Assembly (NCBI GenBank): GCA_016705125.1 | Contig: JADIYW010000036.1 | Location: forward strand, 1 to 64,000 | Source: Bacteroidota bacterium | Lineage (GTDB): Bacteria; Bacteroidota; Bacteroidia; Chitinophagales; JADIYW01 | DNA: 64,000 bases | Direction: 5' to 3' | In this document: in pieces, positions 45,016 through 54,136 of the stretch | How positions within the stretch are numbered: the first letter of the stretch is position 1 | How the letters are laid out: every line of letters starts with the position of its first letter | Notes under the pieces: model-generated | The model's database searches: none | The model's input: the letters and a program-made list of their open reading frames with translations, nothing else | Told to the model about the DNA's origin: nothing | Translations under genes and position numbers: made by a program

Positions 45016-46203
45016 TTACTTAATAATATCAGATACTCTACCAGCTCCAACTGTTCTTCCACCCTCACGGATTGCAAAACGCAAACCTTTTTCCATCGCT
45101 ACTTTGTAGATTAACTTCACATTTAAGTTAATATTATCACCTGGCATAACCATTTCAACTCCTTCAGGTAATGTAATTTCACCTGTAACGTCTGTTGTTC
45201 TTAAATAGAACTGTGGACGATATTTGTTAAAGAATGGTGTATGACGTCCACCTTCTTCTTTGCTTAAGATATACACCTCTGCATTGAATTCAGTATGTGG
45301 AGTAATAGAACCTGGCTTGCAAATAACCATACCTCTTTTAATATCTGTTTTTTCAACACCTCTTAAAAGGATACCTACGTTATCGCCTGCTTCCCCTAAG
45401 TCAAGGATTTTACGGAACATTTCAACCCCTGTACAAGTAGAGTTCATTGCTTTTTCTTGCAAACCAATGATTTCAACTGGATCTCCTGTTCTTACCAAAC
45501 CTCTTTCAATTCTACCTGTAGCAACTGTACCACGACCTGTGATAGAGAAAACGTCTTCAACTGGCATAAGGAAAGGCTTATCAATAGCACGTGGTGGAAC
45601 TGGAATCCATGCATCCACTGCATCCATCAAATCATTAATAGCTTGAATACCATCAGCTTCTCCATTTAATGCTCTAATTGCAGAACCTTGAATAACTGGA
45701 ATATTATCACCATCGAATTCATAGAAACTTAACAATTCTCTGATTTCCATTTCAACTAATTCTAATAATTCTGGATCATCAACTAAATCCACTTTATTCA
45801 TGAAAACAACCAATTGAGGTACACCTACTTGACGAGCTAAAAGGATGTGCTCACGAGTTTGTGGCATTGGTCCATCAGTAGCAGCTACAACTATAATAGC
45901 ACCATCCATTTGAGCAGCACCTGTAACCATGTTTTTCACATAGTCAGCGTGACCTGGACAGTCAACGTGTGCATAGTGACGATTAGCTGTTTCATATTCA
46001 ACGTGTGCCGTATTGATTGTAATACCCCTTTCTTTTTCTTCAGGAGCGGAGTCAATAGAGTCATAAGATGCTTTTTGAGCCAACCCTTTGTCAGCTAATA
46101 CATTAGTAATTGCTGCTGTCAAGGTAGTCTTACCGTGGTCAACGTGGCCGATCGTTCCAATGTTTACGTGCGGCTTATTTTTTACGAACTTTTCTTTAGC
46201 CAT
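45016..46203 (-). CDS. tuf: elongation factor Tu
   Basis: Translation GTPase delivering aminoacyl-tRNA, 395 residues. G1 GHVDHGKTT, G2 RGITINTAHVEYE, G3 DCPGHADYVKNM, G4 NKVD and G5 GSAIRAL are intact, followed by the two beta-barrel domains (ending GAGRVSDIIK). It is preceded by four tRNA genes and has no promoter element of its own that I can see in the 72-base leader, so it is probably co-transcribed with them. Confidence 0.98.
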   Translation of the reverse strand: MAKEKFVKNKPHVNIGTIGHVDHGKTTLTAAITNVLADKGLAQKASYDSIDSAPEEKERGITINTAHVEYETANRHYAHVDCPGHADYVKNMVTGAAQMDGAIIVVAATDGPMPQTREHILLARQVGVPQLVVFMNKVDLVDDPELLELVEMEIRELLSFYEFDGDNIPVIQGSAIRALNGEADGIQAINDLMDAVDAWIPVPPRAIDKPFLMPVEDVFSITGRGTVATGRIERGLVRTGDPVEIIGLQEKAMNSTCTGVEMFRKILDLGEAGDNVGILLRGVEKTDIKRGMVICKPGSITPHTEFNAEVYILSKEEGGRHTPFFNKYRPQFYLRTTDVTGEITLPEGVEMVMPGDNINLNVKLIYKVAMEKGLRFAIREGGRTVGAGRVSDIIK

Positions 46204-46275
46204 GGCTTAAAATTTTTTTTAATATTTGTATTTAATAAAACGGTTAACAATAAATCATTTTTTTTGTCGTAATAG

Positions 46276-46347
<72 letters not shown>

Positions 46348-46392
46348 AATTTTTAGTTTTACTTATATATATAGGTAAAATTAAAAATATTG

Positions 46393-46465
46393 AGCGGGAG
46401 ACGAGACTCGAACCCGCGACCCTCAGCTTGGAAGGCTGATGCTCTACCAACTGAGCTACTCCCGC
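46393..46465 (-). tRNA. tRNA-Gly (anticodon TCC)
   Basis: 73-base cloverleaf with acceptor GCGGGAG/CTCCCGC, anticodon loop CTTCCAA and T-loop GGGTTCGAGTCTC. Third tRNA of the tuf cluster. Confidence 0.95.
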
Positions 46466-46539
46466 TTACCTATTCTCTTCAAAGCAATTTAAATAATAAA
46501 TTATTTATTTTGGTTTGAACAACACATTTGAAAGATTGG

Positions 46540-46622
46540 TGGGCCAGGATGGATTCGAACCACCGTAGGAATTAACCAGCAGATTTACAGTCTGCCCCAT
46601 TTGGCCGCTCTGGTACTGACCC
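46540..46622 (-). tRNA. tRNA-Tyr (anticodon GTA)
   Basis: 83-base class II tRNA with long variable arm, acceptor GGGTCAG/CTGGCCC, anticodon loop CTGTAAA and discriminator A. Second tRNA of the tuf cluster. Confidence 0.95.
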
Positions 46623-46641
46623 AAAACTTTAAAAATTAAAG

Positions 46642-46715
46642 AGCCAGCGGAGGGATTCGAACCCCCGACCCGCTGATTACAAATCAGCTGCTCTGGCCAA
46701 CTGAGCTACACCGGC
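46642..46715 (-). tRNA. tRNA-Thr (anticodon TGT)
   Basis: 74-base cloverleaf with acceptor GCCGGTG/CGCTGGC, anticodon loop TTTGTAA and T-loop GGGTTCGAATCCC. First tRNA of the tuf cluster, about 70 bases downstream of the predicted promoter. Confidence 0.95.
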
Positions 46716-46784
46716 TAATTTTAAAGTACATCTTTCGCTAAGAACTTTTCATGCATTTTTACATGCACTCCCAAAATTGGAACG

Positions 46785-46792
46785 CAAAAGTA
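46785..46792 (-). promoter_or_regulatory. -7 promoter element of the tRNA-tuf operon
   Basis: Reverse strand TACTTTTG matches TAnnTTTG, in the 110-base gap between hpf and the first tRNA gene, the natural place for the operon promoter. A clear TTTG -33 box is absent. Confidence 0.45.
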
Positions 46793-46825
46793 CTACTTTA
46801 TTTTTAAAGAAAAAATACCTTAATA

Positions 46826-47125
46826 TTAATTTTTAATTTTTGTTTTGTGTTTTTCTAATTGTTTGCGCATGGAAGCCACTGCTAAATCCAAAGATTCTTC
46901 GAAAATATCGCTCGTTTCCCTTGAAACTAGGACGTTTCCGGGCACATGGCTCTTAAGTACAACTACCTTCTCTTTTACTTGTGTACTTAAATTTTCTAAA
47001 CTTAATATAACATCAAGATTTAAAATTTTGTCGTGAAAGGTCTCTAACTTCTTTACTTTTTTATCAATAAACTCAATTAGTTTTTGATCTGCATTGAAAT
47101 GTACGGTTTGAATTTGAATTTTCAT
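46826..47125 (-). CDS. hpf: ribosome hibernation promoting factor (HPF/RaiA family), short form
   Basis: A 99-residue sigma-54 modulation/HPF domain protein (MKIQIQTVHFNADQKLIEFI, DVILSLENLSTQVKEKVVVL, ESLDLAVASMRKQLEKHKTK). It would bind the 30S decoding site and inactivate ribosomes in slow growth. It has no C-terminal dimerisation domain, so it is the short form. It is 10 bases downstream of the Xer recombinase, an arrangement seen across Bacteroidota. Confidence 0.92.
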   Translation of the reverse strand: MKIQIQTVHFNADQKLIEFIDKKVKKLETFHDKILNLDVILSLENLSTQVKEKVVVLKSHVPGNVLVSRETSDIFEESLDLAVASMRKQLEKHKTKIKN

Positions 47126-47135
47126 AAGTAATTTT

Positions 47136-48044
47136 TTACGCTTTTGGGTGTGCTAATTTATAAATTTCCTTCAATTGTTCTATTGTGTTATGCGTGTAAA
47201 TTTGGGTAGAAGCAAGGCTTGAATGACCAAGTAACTCCTTTATATCATTTAATTTTGCACCATTGTTTGAAAGATGGGTTGCAAATGAATGACGTAATAT
47301 ATGTGGACTCTTTTTTTCTACTGTACTGCATAAGCTTAGATATTTTTTAACTGTTCGATAAACATAGTTAGGATATAATTTTTCTCCTTTGGAAGTTATT
47401 AACAAATAAGTAAAAACTTCAGAGTTTTCAATTTTACTGTTTCTAATTTCAACATATTCGCTCAATAAATTAATAATTTCTTTACCTAATGGCAATATAC
47501 GTTCTTTATTTCCTTTTCCCAAAATTTTTAACTCTTTTTTTGCCCAATTAATATCCGTTAACTTAATATTTATTAATTCATCTCTCCTTATTCCAGTGCC
47601 ATAAAGGAGTTCGATGATAATAAATTGAAGCTGGCCATCGTAAGTATCCTCAAAAAGCTCGACTTTATTTTCATAAAGTTGTGTAATGCTTTTTTCAGAA
47701 ATAAACTTAGGAAGTCTTTCTGGAATTTTGGGTGTGGAAATTTTGTCGGCAGGATTATTTTTTATAATCCCATTTATTTGGAGTGTTTTAAAAAAAGTTT
47801 TTAGTGCTGAAACTTTTCTTTTTATAGAAGATGCTTGTTGTTTATCCTCCACTAAGCTAACTACCCAATTACGGACTTGCTTGGTATTTATTTTTACGTA
47901 ATCGTTTTCACATTCAATTTGGAATGAATATGTTGATTGCAGAAATGCCATGAATTGATTTACATCATTTAAATAGGATGTAACGGTATGGCTCGAATAT
48001 CTTTTTTCAAACTTTAGGAAACGAACAAATCCCTCATAAATCAT
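47136..48044 (-). CDS. xerC: tyrosine recombinase XerC/XerD type
   Basis: A 302-residue site-specific recombinase for chromosome dimer resolution. The N-terminal SAM-like DNA-binding domain (LKFEKRYSSHTVTSYLNDVN) and the catalytic domain with Arg in GTGIRRDELI, Lys in LGKGNKER, His-x-x-Arg in HILRHSFATHL, the second His in LLGHSSLAST and Tyr in IYTH are complete. The chromosomal housekeeping setting (rpsU-xer-hpf) and length argue for Xer rather than a phage integrase. Whether it is XerC or XerD cannot be decided here. Confidence 0.9.
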   Translation of the reverse strand: MIYEGFVRFLKFEKRYSSHTVTSYLNDVNQFMAFLQSTYSFQIECENDYVKINTKQVRNWVVSLVEDKQQASSIKRKVSALKTFFKTLQINGIIKNNPADKISTPKIPERLPKFISEKSITQLYENKVELFEDTYDGQLQFIIIELLYGTGIRRDELINIKLTDINWAKKELKILGKGNKERILPLGKEIINLLSEYVEIRNSKIENSEVFTYLLITSKGEKLYPNYVYRTVKKYLSLCSTVEKKSPHILRHSFATHLSNNGAKLNDIKELLGHSSLASTQIYTHNTIEQLKEIYKLAHPKA

Positions 48045-48107
48045 AATAGCTCAACCTCGGTTTTAAATTCCGAAATCAAGCTACTAACTTATTTTGAGAA
48101 AAGCAAA

Positions 48108-48299
48108 TTATTCTTCGCCTCTTAACAAATTTTCTTTATAAACAGCCTTCAAAACTTTAGTTCTGTTTATAATTGATGGCTTTGTAAAAGATTGTCTTGC
48201 ACGAATTTCTTTCATAATTCCTGCTTTTTCAAATTTTTTCTTGTACGTTTTAAGTGCTCTATCTAATGAATCTGAGTCTCTTGTGTCGATAATCAACAT
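48108..48299 (-). CDS. rpsU: 30S ribosomal protein S21
   Basis: A 63-residue basic protein with the S21 pattern DSLDRALKTYKKKFEKAGIM, EIRARQSFTKPSIINR. A full two-box promoter lies 33 bases upstream. It is the first gene in the direction of hpf. Confidence 0.95.
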   Translation of the reverse strand: MLIIDTRDSDSLDRALKTYKKKFEKAGIMKEIRARQSFTKPSIINRTKVLKAVYKENLLRGEE

Positions 48300-48331
48300 A
48301 ATTTCTAAATTTTTATTTAATTTTTGGGTGG

Positions 48332-48362
48332 CAAATATAATTATTTTTTTTAACCTTTCAAA
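48332..48362 (-). promoter_or_regulatory. promoter of rpsU
   Basis: Reverse strand: TTTG (48362-48359), 19-base spacer, TATATTTG (48339-48332). An exact match to the Bacteroidota TTTG-N19-TAnnTTTG promoter. The -33 box lies within the last codons of the upstream acyl-CoA dehydrogenase gene. Confidence 0.7.
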
Positions 48363-49492
48363 ATTTCTCGTGCAATTACTACTTTTTGTATTTCAGAAGT
48401 ACCTTCACCGATGGTACAAAGTTTGGCATCTCTATAGAATTTCTCTACAGGGAAATCTTTTGTATAGCCATAACCACCAAATATTTGTATTGCCTCGGAA
48501 GATGCTCTTACTGCCAATTCAGAAGTGTAATATTTTGCAAATGCACCCTCTTTGGTCATCTTTTCTCCTTTCATAATCAAATCACAAGCTTTATACGTAA
48601 GCAATTTGCCTGCTTCAATTTCCATGGCCATATCAGCCAATTTAAAAGCTATAGCTTGAAAATTAGAGATTGCTTGACCAAATTGTTCTCTTTCCTGTGC
48701 ATATTTTAAGGCCGCTTCATACGAACCCACTGCGATACTTAAACTAAGTGCCGCAATAGAAATTCTTCCTCCATCTAATACTTTCATTGCTTGAACAAAT
48801 CCATCTCCTATTTTACCTAGCACATTTTCTTTTGGTATGCGGCAATTGTCAAATATCATTTCGGCTGTTTCAGAACAACGCATGCCCAATTTGTTTTCCT
48901 TTTTTCCACCTGAAAAACCTGGTGTTCCTCTTTCAACTACAAAGGCAGTCATACCATGGCTATCTAATAATTCTCCAGTACGAGCAATTACAACGGCTAA
49001 ATCGCCAGATTTGCCATGAGTGATAAAATTTTTGGTTCCATTAAGCACCCAATGGTCTCCATCTTGAGTGGCTACACATTTCATTCTGCCAGCATCTGAA
49101 CCAGTATTTGGTTCGGTTAATCCCCATGCACCAAGCCATTCGCAAGTAGCCAGTTTTGGTAAATATTTTCTTTTTTGTTCTTCATTTCCAAATTTTAAAA
49201 TATGGCCGGTACAAAGCGAGTTATGCGCTGCCACCGAAAGGCAAAGCGAACTATCTACTTTTCCTATTTCTATTAATGCTGTTACATATTCAAAATAAGT
49301 CAATCCCGATCCGCCATATTCTGTAGGCACCAAAATCCCCATCAGACCTAGCTCACCAAGCTTTTTTAATGTTTCAATAGGGAGGGTTTGACTTTCGTCC
49401 CACTCCATTACAAAAGGTCTTATATTTTTCTCGGCAAAATCTCTGATAGTTTGAGCTATCATTAATTGATTTTCTGATTCAGCAAAATTCAT
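48350..49492 (-). CDS. acyl-CoA dehydrogenase
   Basis: FAD-dependent acyl-CoA dehydrogenase of about 380 residues, catalysing the first step of fatty-acid or branched-chain acyl-CoA oxidation. Signatures: GAWGLTEPNTGSDAGRM, WVLNGTKNFITHG, the C-terminal QIFGGYGYTKDFPVEKFYRD and the catalytic-base-type Glu in GEGTSEIQKVVIAREIL. ATG 49492 (MNFAESENQLMIAQT) is used rather than the open frame eight codons upstream, because that would leave little room for its promoter. Chain specificity is not readable. Confidence 0.93.
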   Translation of the reverse strand: MNFAESENQLMIAQTIRDFAEKNIRPFVMEWDESQTLPIETLKKLGELGLMGILVPTEYGGSGLTYFEYVTALIEIGKVDSSLCLSVAAHNSLCTGHILKFGNEEQKRKYLPKLATCEWLGAWGLTEPNTGSDAGRMKCVATQDGDHWVLNGTKNFITHGKSGDLAVVIARTGELLDSHGMTAFVVERGTPGFSGGKKENKLGMRCSETAEMIFDNCRIPKENVLGKIGDGFVQAMKVLDGGRISIAALSLSIAVGSYEAALKYAQEREQFGQAISNFQAIAFKLADMAMEIEAGKLLTYKACDLIMKGEKMTKEGAFAKYYTSELAVRASSEAIQIFGGYGYTKDFPVEKFYRDAKLCTIGEGTSEIQKVVIAREILKG

Positions 49493-49513
49493 CTTATACT
49501 TTTTATTAGGGCG

Positions 49514-49542
49514 CAAATATATAATAAATTAATGAATCCAAA
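49514..49542 (-). promoter_or_regulatory. promoter of the acyl-CoA dehydrogenase
   Basis: Reverse strand: TTTG (49542-49539), 17-base spacer, TATATTTG (49521-49514), 21 bases before the ATG. It is back to back with the carotenoid promoter. Confidence 0.6.
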
Positions 49543-49569
49543 AAAGGTGTATTTTAAGTAAAAGATAAA

Positions 49570-49599
49570 TTTGAAATCAATAAAATATAAATATTTTTG
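49570..49599 (+). promoter_or_regulatory. promoter of the carotenoid cluster
   Basis: TTTG (49570-49573), 18-base spacer, TATTTTTG (49592-49599), then eight bases to the crtD-like ATG. The transcript leader would be only a few bases long. Confidence 0.6.
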
Positions 49600-49607
49600 T
49601 ACTGAAT

Positions 49608-51083
49608 ATGAAAATTGGAATAATAGGTGCTGGAATAGCAGGATTGGCTTGTGCGATTCGACTTTCAGTAAAGGGTCATAATATAGAAGTATTTGAATCT
49701 AATAATTATCCGGGAGGCAAACTTTCTGAGTTTAAATTAAATGGTTTCCGTTTTGATGCCGGACCTTCGCTATTTACAATGCCCCAATATTTTGAAGAAT
49801 TGTTTTCAATGGCAGGCAGGCAATTTTCTGATTATTGTACATATGAGAAATTGTCAATCACAACCCAATATTTTTATCCAGATGGAAGTGCTTTCAAAGC
49901 CTATGCAGATCAAAAGCTCTTTTTGCAAGAAGCGACAAAGTGTTGGGAAATTGAGGCCAAAAAAATAGAAACTGTATTAAAAAATAGTGCCAATATTTAT
50001 GCACTCACTGCTGAAGTTTTCATGGAAAACAGCTTGCATAAATGGCCAAATTATAAATTAAAATTATTGGCAAAGGCTGGCATTGGATTTAGAAAGCTTG
50101 GTCTCTTTTCAACTATGCATTCCTATAATTCAAAAAAACTAAACAATAAAAAAGCCGAACAGTACTTTGACAGATTTGCAACTTATAATGGCTCCAATCC
50201 ATACTTGGCACCAGCAACTTTAAATATTATCCCACATCTCGAACATGGAATCGGTGCCTTTTTTCCACATGGTGGTATGATTAGCCTTACTAATGCCTTG
50301 TTTAAATTGGCCAAGGAGCTAGGTGTTCAATTTAGATTTGAAGAAAAAGTAGAAGAAATTATTATTACAAAAAATAAAATCAAAGGGCTACGTACTTCTA
50401 AAAACGATTATTCTTTTGACAATATAGTAAGTAATATGGATGTTTTTTATACTTATAACTTATTATTGGCAAAGGAGAAAAAACCTATAAAAATATTAAA
50501 ACAAGAAAGATCTTCTTCGGCTTTAATATTTTATTGGGGCATAAATAAGGTTTTTGACAACCTCCAATTGCACAATATTTTCTTTTCGGATAACTATGAA
50601 GGGGAATTTAATTTCCTTTTCAAGGAACAAAAAATTGGAAATGACCCAACTATTTATTTGAATATTACTAGCAAATATGAAAAAAAGGATGCGCCAGAAG
50701 GTAGTGAAAATTGGTTTGTAATGGTAAATGCGCCTAAAAACGATGGGCAAAACTGGGATGAGATGATTAAAGAATGCCGAAAAAACATCCTTTTAAAACT
50801 AGAAAAGATGCTTAACTCACCAATTGAACCTTTTATAGTTAGTGAAAGCATTTTGGACCCAAGAAGTATTGAATCAAAAACTTCCTCTTACAAAGGTGCT
50901 TTATATGGTAGTAGCTCGAACAGCAAATTTTCTGCCTTTATGCGACATAAAAATTTCAGTTCAACGATTAAAAATTTATACTTTTGTGGCGGAAGTGTGC
51001 ATCCTGGAGGAGGTATTCCTTTATGCCTTCAATCTGCCAAAATAGTAGCTGAAATGATTCCTGCAAATAATACAAAAAGATGA
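49608..51083 (+). CDS. crtD: carotenoid 3,4-desaturase CrtD-like (phytoene-desaturase family)
   Basis: FAD-dependent CrtI-family amine oxidase, 491 residues. Dinucleotide-binding motif GIIGAGIAGLACAIRL at residues 3-18, FRFDAGPSLFTMP, PHLEHGIGAFFPHGGMISL and the C-terminal FAD motif GGSVHPGGGIPLCLQSAKI. The last motif is the form I associate with CrtD (1'-hydroxycarotenoid 3',4'-desaturase) in Bacteroidota, while the second family member in this window has the CrtI-like ending. Being coupled to cruF (ATGA overlap) supports a C-1'/C-3',4' end-group role. It could instead be another desaturase or saturase. Confidence 0.78.
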   Translation: MKIGIIGAGIAGLACAIRLSVKGHNIEVFESNNYPGGKLSEFKLNGFRFDAGPSLFTMPQYFEELFSMAGRQFSDYCTYEKLSITTQYFYPDGSAFKAYADQKLFLQEATKCWEIEAKKIETVLKNSANIYALTAEVFMENSLHKWPNYKLKLLAKAGIGFRKLGLFSTMHSYNSKKLNNKKAEQYFDRFATYNGSNPYLAPATLNIIPHLEHGIGAFFPHGGMISLTNALFKLAKELGVQFRFEEKVEEIIITKNKIKGLRTSKNDYSFDNIVSNMDVFYTYNLLLAKEKKPIKILKQERSSSALIFYWGINKVFDNLQLHNIFFSDNYEGEFNFLFKEQKIGNDPTIYLNITSKYEKKDAPEGSENWFVMVNAPKNDGQNWDEMIKECRKNILLKLEKMLNSPIEPFIVSESILDPRSIESKTSSYKGALYGSSSNSKFSAFMRHKNFSSTIKNLYFCGGSVHPGGGIPLCLQSAKIVAEMIPANNTKR

Positions 51084-51691
51084 ATTTTACCTTATCCACA
51101 AAAACATTTCTTACCATTATATATATAGTTGGAATTATTGGTATTTGCTCTCCTTTTCAATACTATTTTTTAATACTTACACCAATTAATTTATTACTTA
51201 CCTTTTTTTTTATTGTAAAAGCACACAAAAATTTAAACTTAGAAAATATTGTTGTGTTTACCATTCTGATATTAACTACTTGGACAATTGAGGCTATTGG
51301 AGTAAATACGGGTGAAATATTTGGCGCTTATGGATATGGGAAAGTACTAGGATTTAAAATATTTTCCACGCCTCCAATGATTGGTATAAATTGGGCAATT
51401 CTAGTGTTGGGAACAGGTTATTGGCTTAAATCTATAAAAATAAAAAATACTTTATTGTTTTCCTTTTTAGGCGCTATTATAATGACAATATTAGACATTC
51501 TGATAGAACCAGTTGCGATAAAACTTGATTTTTGGCATTGGAAAACACAAACTCCTCCCTTACAAAATTATTTAGCTTGGTTCATAATCTCTTTCCTAAT
51601 TTTTATTTTGTTTCCAAAAAATATTTTAATACAAAAAACGACATTGCTGTTTGGTGCTTGGGATTACAGTTTATGTTTTTTTCATTCTTAA
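51080..51691 (+). CDS. cruF: carotenoid 1',2'-hydratase CruF-like membrane protein
   Basis: A 203-residue polytopic protein of the CruF (DUF422) family with about seven hydrophobic segments and the blocks TWTIEAIGVNTGEIFGAYGY, PMIGINWAILVLG and ILDILIEPVAIKLDFWHW. CruF adds water across the 1',2' double bond of the acyclic end of gamma-carotene-type carotenoids. It overlaps the crtD-like stop by four bases. The C-terminus as written (LFGAWDYSLCFFHS) lacks the usual last hydrophobic helix; the neighbouring frames hold GLQFMFF and FFILNLAFYFI, suggesting a frameshift near 51660-51685. Confidence 0.8.
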   Translation: MNFTLSTKTFLTIIYIVGIIGICSPFQYYFLILTPINLLLTFFFIVKAHKNLNLENIVVFTILILTTWTIEAIGVNTGEIFGAYGYGKVLGFKIFSTPPMIGINWAILVLGTGYWLKSIKIKNTLLFSFLGAIIMTILDILIEPVAIKLDFWHWKTQTPPLQNYLAWFIISFLIFILFPKNILIQKTTLLFGAWDYSLCFFHS

Positions 51692-51772
51692 TTTAGCATT
51701 CTATTTTATTGATTTGTAGACGAATAATGTAATCTGCTTTTCACGAATTTAAACATAAAAAAAAATCTGCTC

Positions 51773-51803
51773 TTTGAAAATCAATTTTTTATAAATATTT
51801 TTG
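51773..51803 (+). promoter_or_regulatory. promoter of rlpA
   Basis: TTTG (51773-51776), 19-base spacer, TATTTTTG (51796-51803). Exact two-box match, 21 bases before the rlpA ATG, so rlpA starts a new transcript inside the carotenoid region. Confidence 0.7.
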
Positions 51804-51824
51804 TTGAATAAAACATAAAAATCG

Positions 51825-52589
51825 ATGCAAAATTTATTTCCAAAATTATTTTTTTTTACTTGCCTAATTTTCTCCAATCTATCCCTTTTGTTTAGTCAGG
51901 AAGGAGTTGTATTGAATGGTCAAGCAAGCTATTACCATGACAAATTTGATGGTAGAATGACAGCCAGCGGAGAAGTTTTTGACCAGAATGGAATGACTTG
52001 TGCTCATAAAACACTCGACTTTGGCACCATTTTAAAAGTAACAAATCTTGAAAACAACCTATCAGTTACGGTAAGAGTAAATGACAGAGGCCCATTTGTT
52101 GAAGGTAGAATTGTGGATTTAACAAAAGCAGCAGCACAAAAAATAGGGCTTTATGAAATGGGTGTTTGTAATGCTAAAGTCGAAATTATTTCTATCAACG
52201 ACCAAATTGCCAGCTTACCACCACCTCAGAATAATGAACCTGTTGGAACCACCACTGTAATTTTGCCAAAAGAACCTGCACCAAAACCTGTTGTACAAAA
52301 TGAGCCAGTTGATTTCAAGTCATTTACCTACCGTATTTCTGTAAATAAGGATTCTATTTCTGGTTTTACCATCCAATTAGGTGCATTCGCAAAAATTGAA
52401 AATGCTTTTAAATTGGCTGAAGAGTTACATTCAAAGGGATTTAATGAAACTTTTTTATACAAATCGGTAACCAACGGAAATGAATATTATCGAATATTAT
52501 ATGGTGATTTTCTTTCTGGCGCCTCGGCAAAATTATTTCAAAACCAATTGTTGGAGGCTGGATATAAAGGTATCTTAGTAGTTCCTTAA
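51825..52589 (+). CDS. rlpA: RlpA-like double-psi beta-barrel protein with SPOR domain
   Basis: Exported septal protein of 254 residues with a signal peptide (residues 1-25, ending LLFSQ). The RlpA double-psi beta-barrel follows at residues 30-115 (GQASYYHDKFDGRMTASGE, FGTILKVTNLENN, VRVNDRGPFVEGRIVDLTKA), with the Asp that serves in lytic transglycosylases. After a proline-rich linker (PKEPAPKPVVQNEP) comes a C-terminal SPOR domain (FTIQLGAFAKIENAFKLAEE) that binds denuded glycan at the division septum. It has its own promoter and separates cruF from crtI. Confidence 0.9.
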   Translation: MQNLFPKLFFFTCLIFSNLSLLFSQEGVVLNGQASYYHDKFDGRMTASGEVFDQNGMTCAHKTLDFGTILKVTNLENNLSVTVRVNDRGPFVEGRIVDLTKAAAQKIGLYEMGVCNAKVEIISINDQIASLPPPQNNEPVGTTTVILPKEPAPKPVVQNEPVDFKSFTYRISVNKDSISGFTIQLGAFAKIENAFKLAEELHSKGFNETFLYKSVTNGNEYYRILYGDFLSGASAKLFQNQLLEAGYKGILVVP

Positions 52590-52663
52590 TTTTTTTATTA
52601 TTTACATTTTAAACCTTTCTTGGTTTCTTTTGTTTTTTCTTATTACATTGGAAAAATATTAAA

Positions 52664-54136
52664 GTGGGAAAAAAAGTTTTAATTATTGGGTCGGGACTTG
52701 GGAGTTTGGCTACAGCATTACGTTTAAGTTCAAAAGGTTATGATGTTGAAATAGTGGAGAAACACCATCAAGCTGGCGGTCGACTAAATCAACTCAAAAA
52801 GGATGGGTTTACTTTTGATGTAGGTCCGTCTTTTTTTAGCATGAGCTATGAATTCGATGAATTGTTCAACTATTGTGGCATCCCCAATCCTTTGATGATG
52901 AATGAGTTGAACCCAGTGTATGCCGTTTATTTTGCCGAAAAGAAATTCCCATACCACATATACAAAGATTTAGATAAGCTTGCCAAAGAATTTGAATTAA
53001 TAGAACCAAATTTTAAGGAAAAAGCAGAAAAATATCTAAAAAAAGCAGGCCAAATTTTTCATGATACAGAGCACGTAATTATAAAAAGAAATTATGACAA
53101 CCTTTTTCAATATGCTAAAGCATTAGTTACTGTTCCCTTAAAACATACGCCACAACTTTTTAAATCGATGTGGAAAGAGCTGGAAAGTAATTTTGAATCA
53201 GAGCACGTAAAGGTTATTTTCTCTTTGGTTGCTTTTTTTCTTGGCTCAACACCTTTTGACACACCTGCTGTTTATAGTTTATTGAACTATACAGAACTAA
53301 AACACGACGGTTATTGGAATATAAAAGGAGGCATGTACAAAATAGTGGAAGAAATCATTTTACTTTTGGAACAAAGAGGAGTGAAAATTCATTATAACGT
53401 TGAAATTGATGATTTTAGATATACAAATAATAAAATAACAGGTTTTGTTGATAAAAACGGTAAAACTTGGAACGCTGATATTTTTGTATGTAATAGTGAT
53501 GCGGCAGCTTTTAGAGGAAAAGTATTAAAAAGAAAACAATTTAGCACAGAGAAATTAGATAAAATGCATTGGACACTAGCTCCTTTTACCATTTACTTGG
53601 GCGTAAAAGGAAAAATAGACCAATTGCACCATCATAATTATTTTTTGGGTAGTAATTTCAAATCCTACGCAGATAGCATTTTCAAACTTTCAGTTAATCC
53701 TGAAAAACCTTATTACTACGTTAATGTAACCTCACAATCAAATCCAGAAAGTGCTCCCGAGGGATGTGAAAACCTGTTTATACTTTGCCCAGTTCCTGAC
53801 CTAAGGTATAAAAAAAATTGGGCAGATAGGGAGGCTTTAGCCGACAATATTTTGAAAGACATGTCTGAAAGAATTGGATTCGATTTAATTGAAAATAGAA
53901 TTTCACAGACTATATACGCTCCAGATGATTGGCAAGAAATGTTTAATCTATATCAAGGAAGTGGTTTGGGTTTGGCACATGGCTTAAATCAAGTAGCAGC
54001 TCTTAGGCCAAAAAACAAGGATGAGGATTTCTCCAATCTGTACTATGTAGGTGCAAGCACAGTGCCAGGTACGGGATTGCCTATTGTAGTAATTGGGTCA
54101 AAATTGGTAACCGAAAGAATTTTAGAAGATGCTTAG
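52664..54136 (+). CDS. crtI: phytoene desaturase CrtI
   Basis: FAD-dependent desaturase converting phytoene to lycopene, 490 residues. N-terminal FAD motif LIIGSGLGSLATALRLSSKG, FTFDVGPSFFSMSYEFDELF, GGMYKIVEEIILLLEQRGVK and the CrtI-type ending YYVGASTVPGTGLPIVVIGS. The start is a GTG at 52664; no in-frame ATG precedes the FAD motif. It overlaps crtB by eight bases. Confidence 0.9.
   Translation: MGKKVLIIGSGLGSLATALRLSSKGYDVEIVEKHHQAGGRLNQLKKDGFTFDVGPSFFSMSYEFDELFNYCGIPNPLMMNELNPVYAVYFAEKKFPYHIYKDLDKLAKEFELIEPNFKEKAEKYLKKAGQIFHDTEHVIIKRNYDNLFQYAKALVTVPLKHTPQLFKSMWKELESNFESEHVKVIFSLVAFFLGSTPFDTPAVYSLLNYTELKHDGYWNIKGGMYKIVEEIILLLEQRGVKIHYNVEIDDFRYTNNKITGFVDKNGKTWNADIFVCNSDAAAFRGKVLKRKQFSTEKLDKMHWTLAPFTIYLGVKGKIDQLHHHNYFLGSNFKSYADSIFKLSVNPEKPYYYVNVTSQSNPESAPEGCENLFILCPVPDLRYKKNWADREALADNILKDMSERIGFDLIENRISQTIYAPDDWQEMFNLYQGSGLGLAHGLNQVAALRPKNKDEDFSNLYYVGASTVPGTGLPIVVIGSKLVTERILEDA

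Noticed and set aside
47136..48044. Integrase marking a mobile element
   Set aside because: It sits in a conserved housekeeping order (rpsU-xer-hpf), and there are no attachment repeats or cargo genes.
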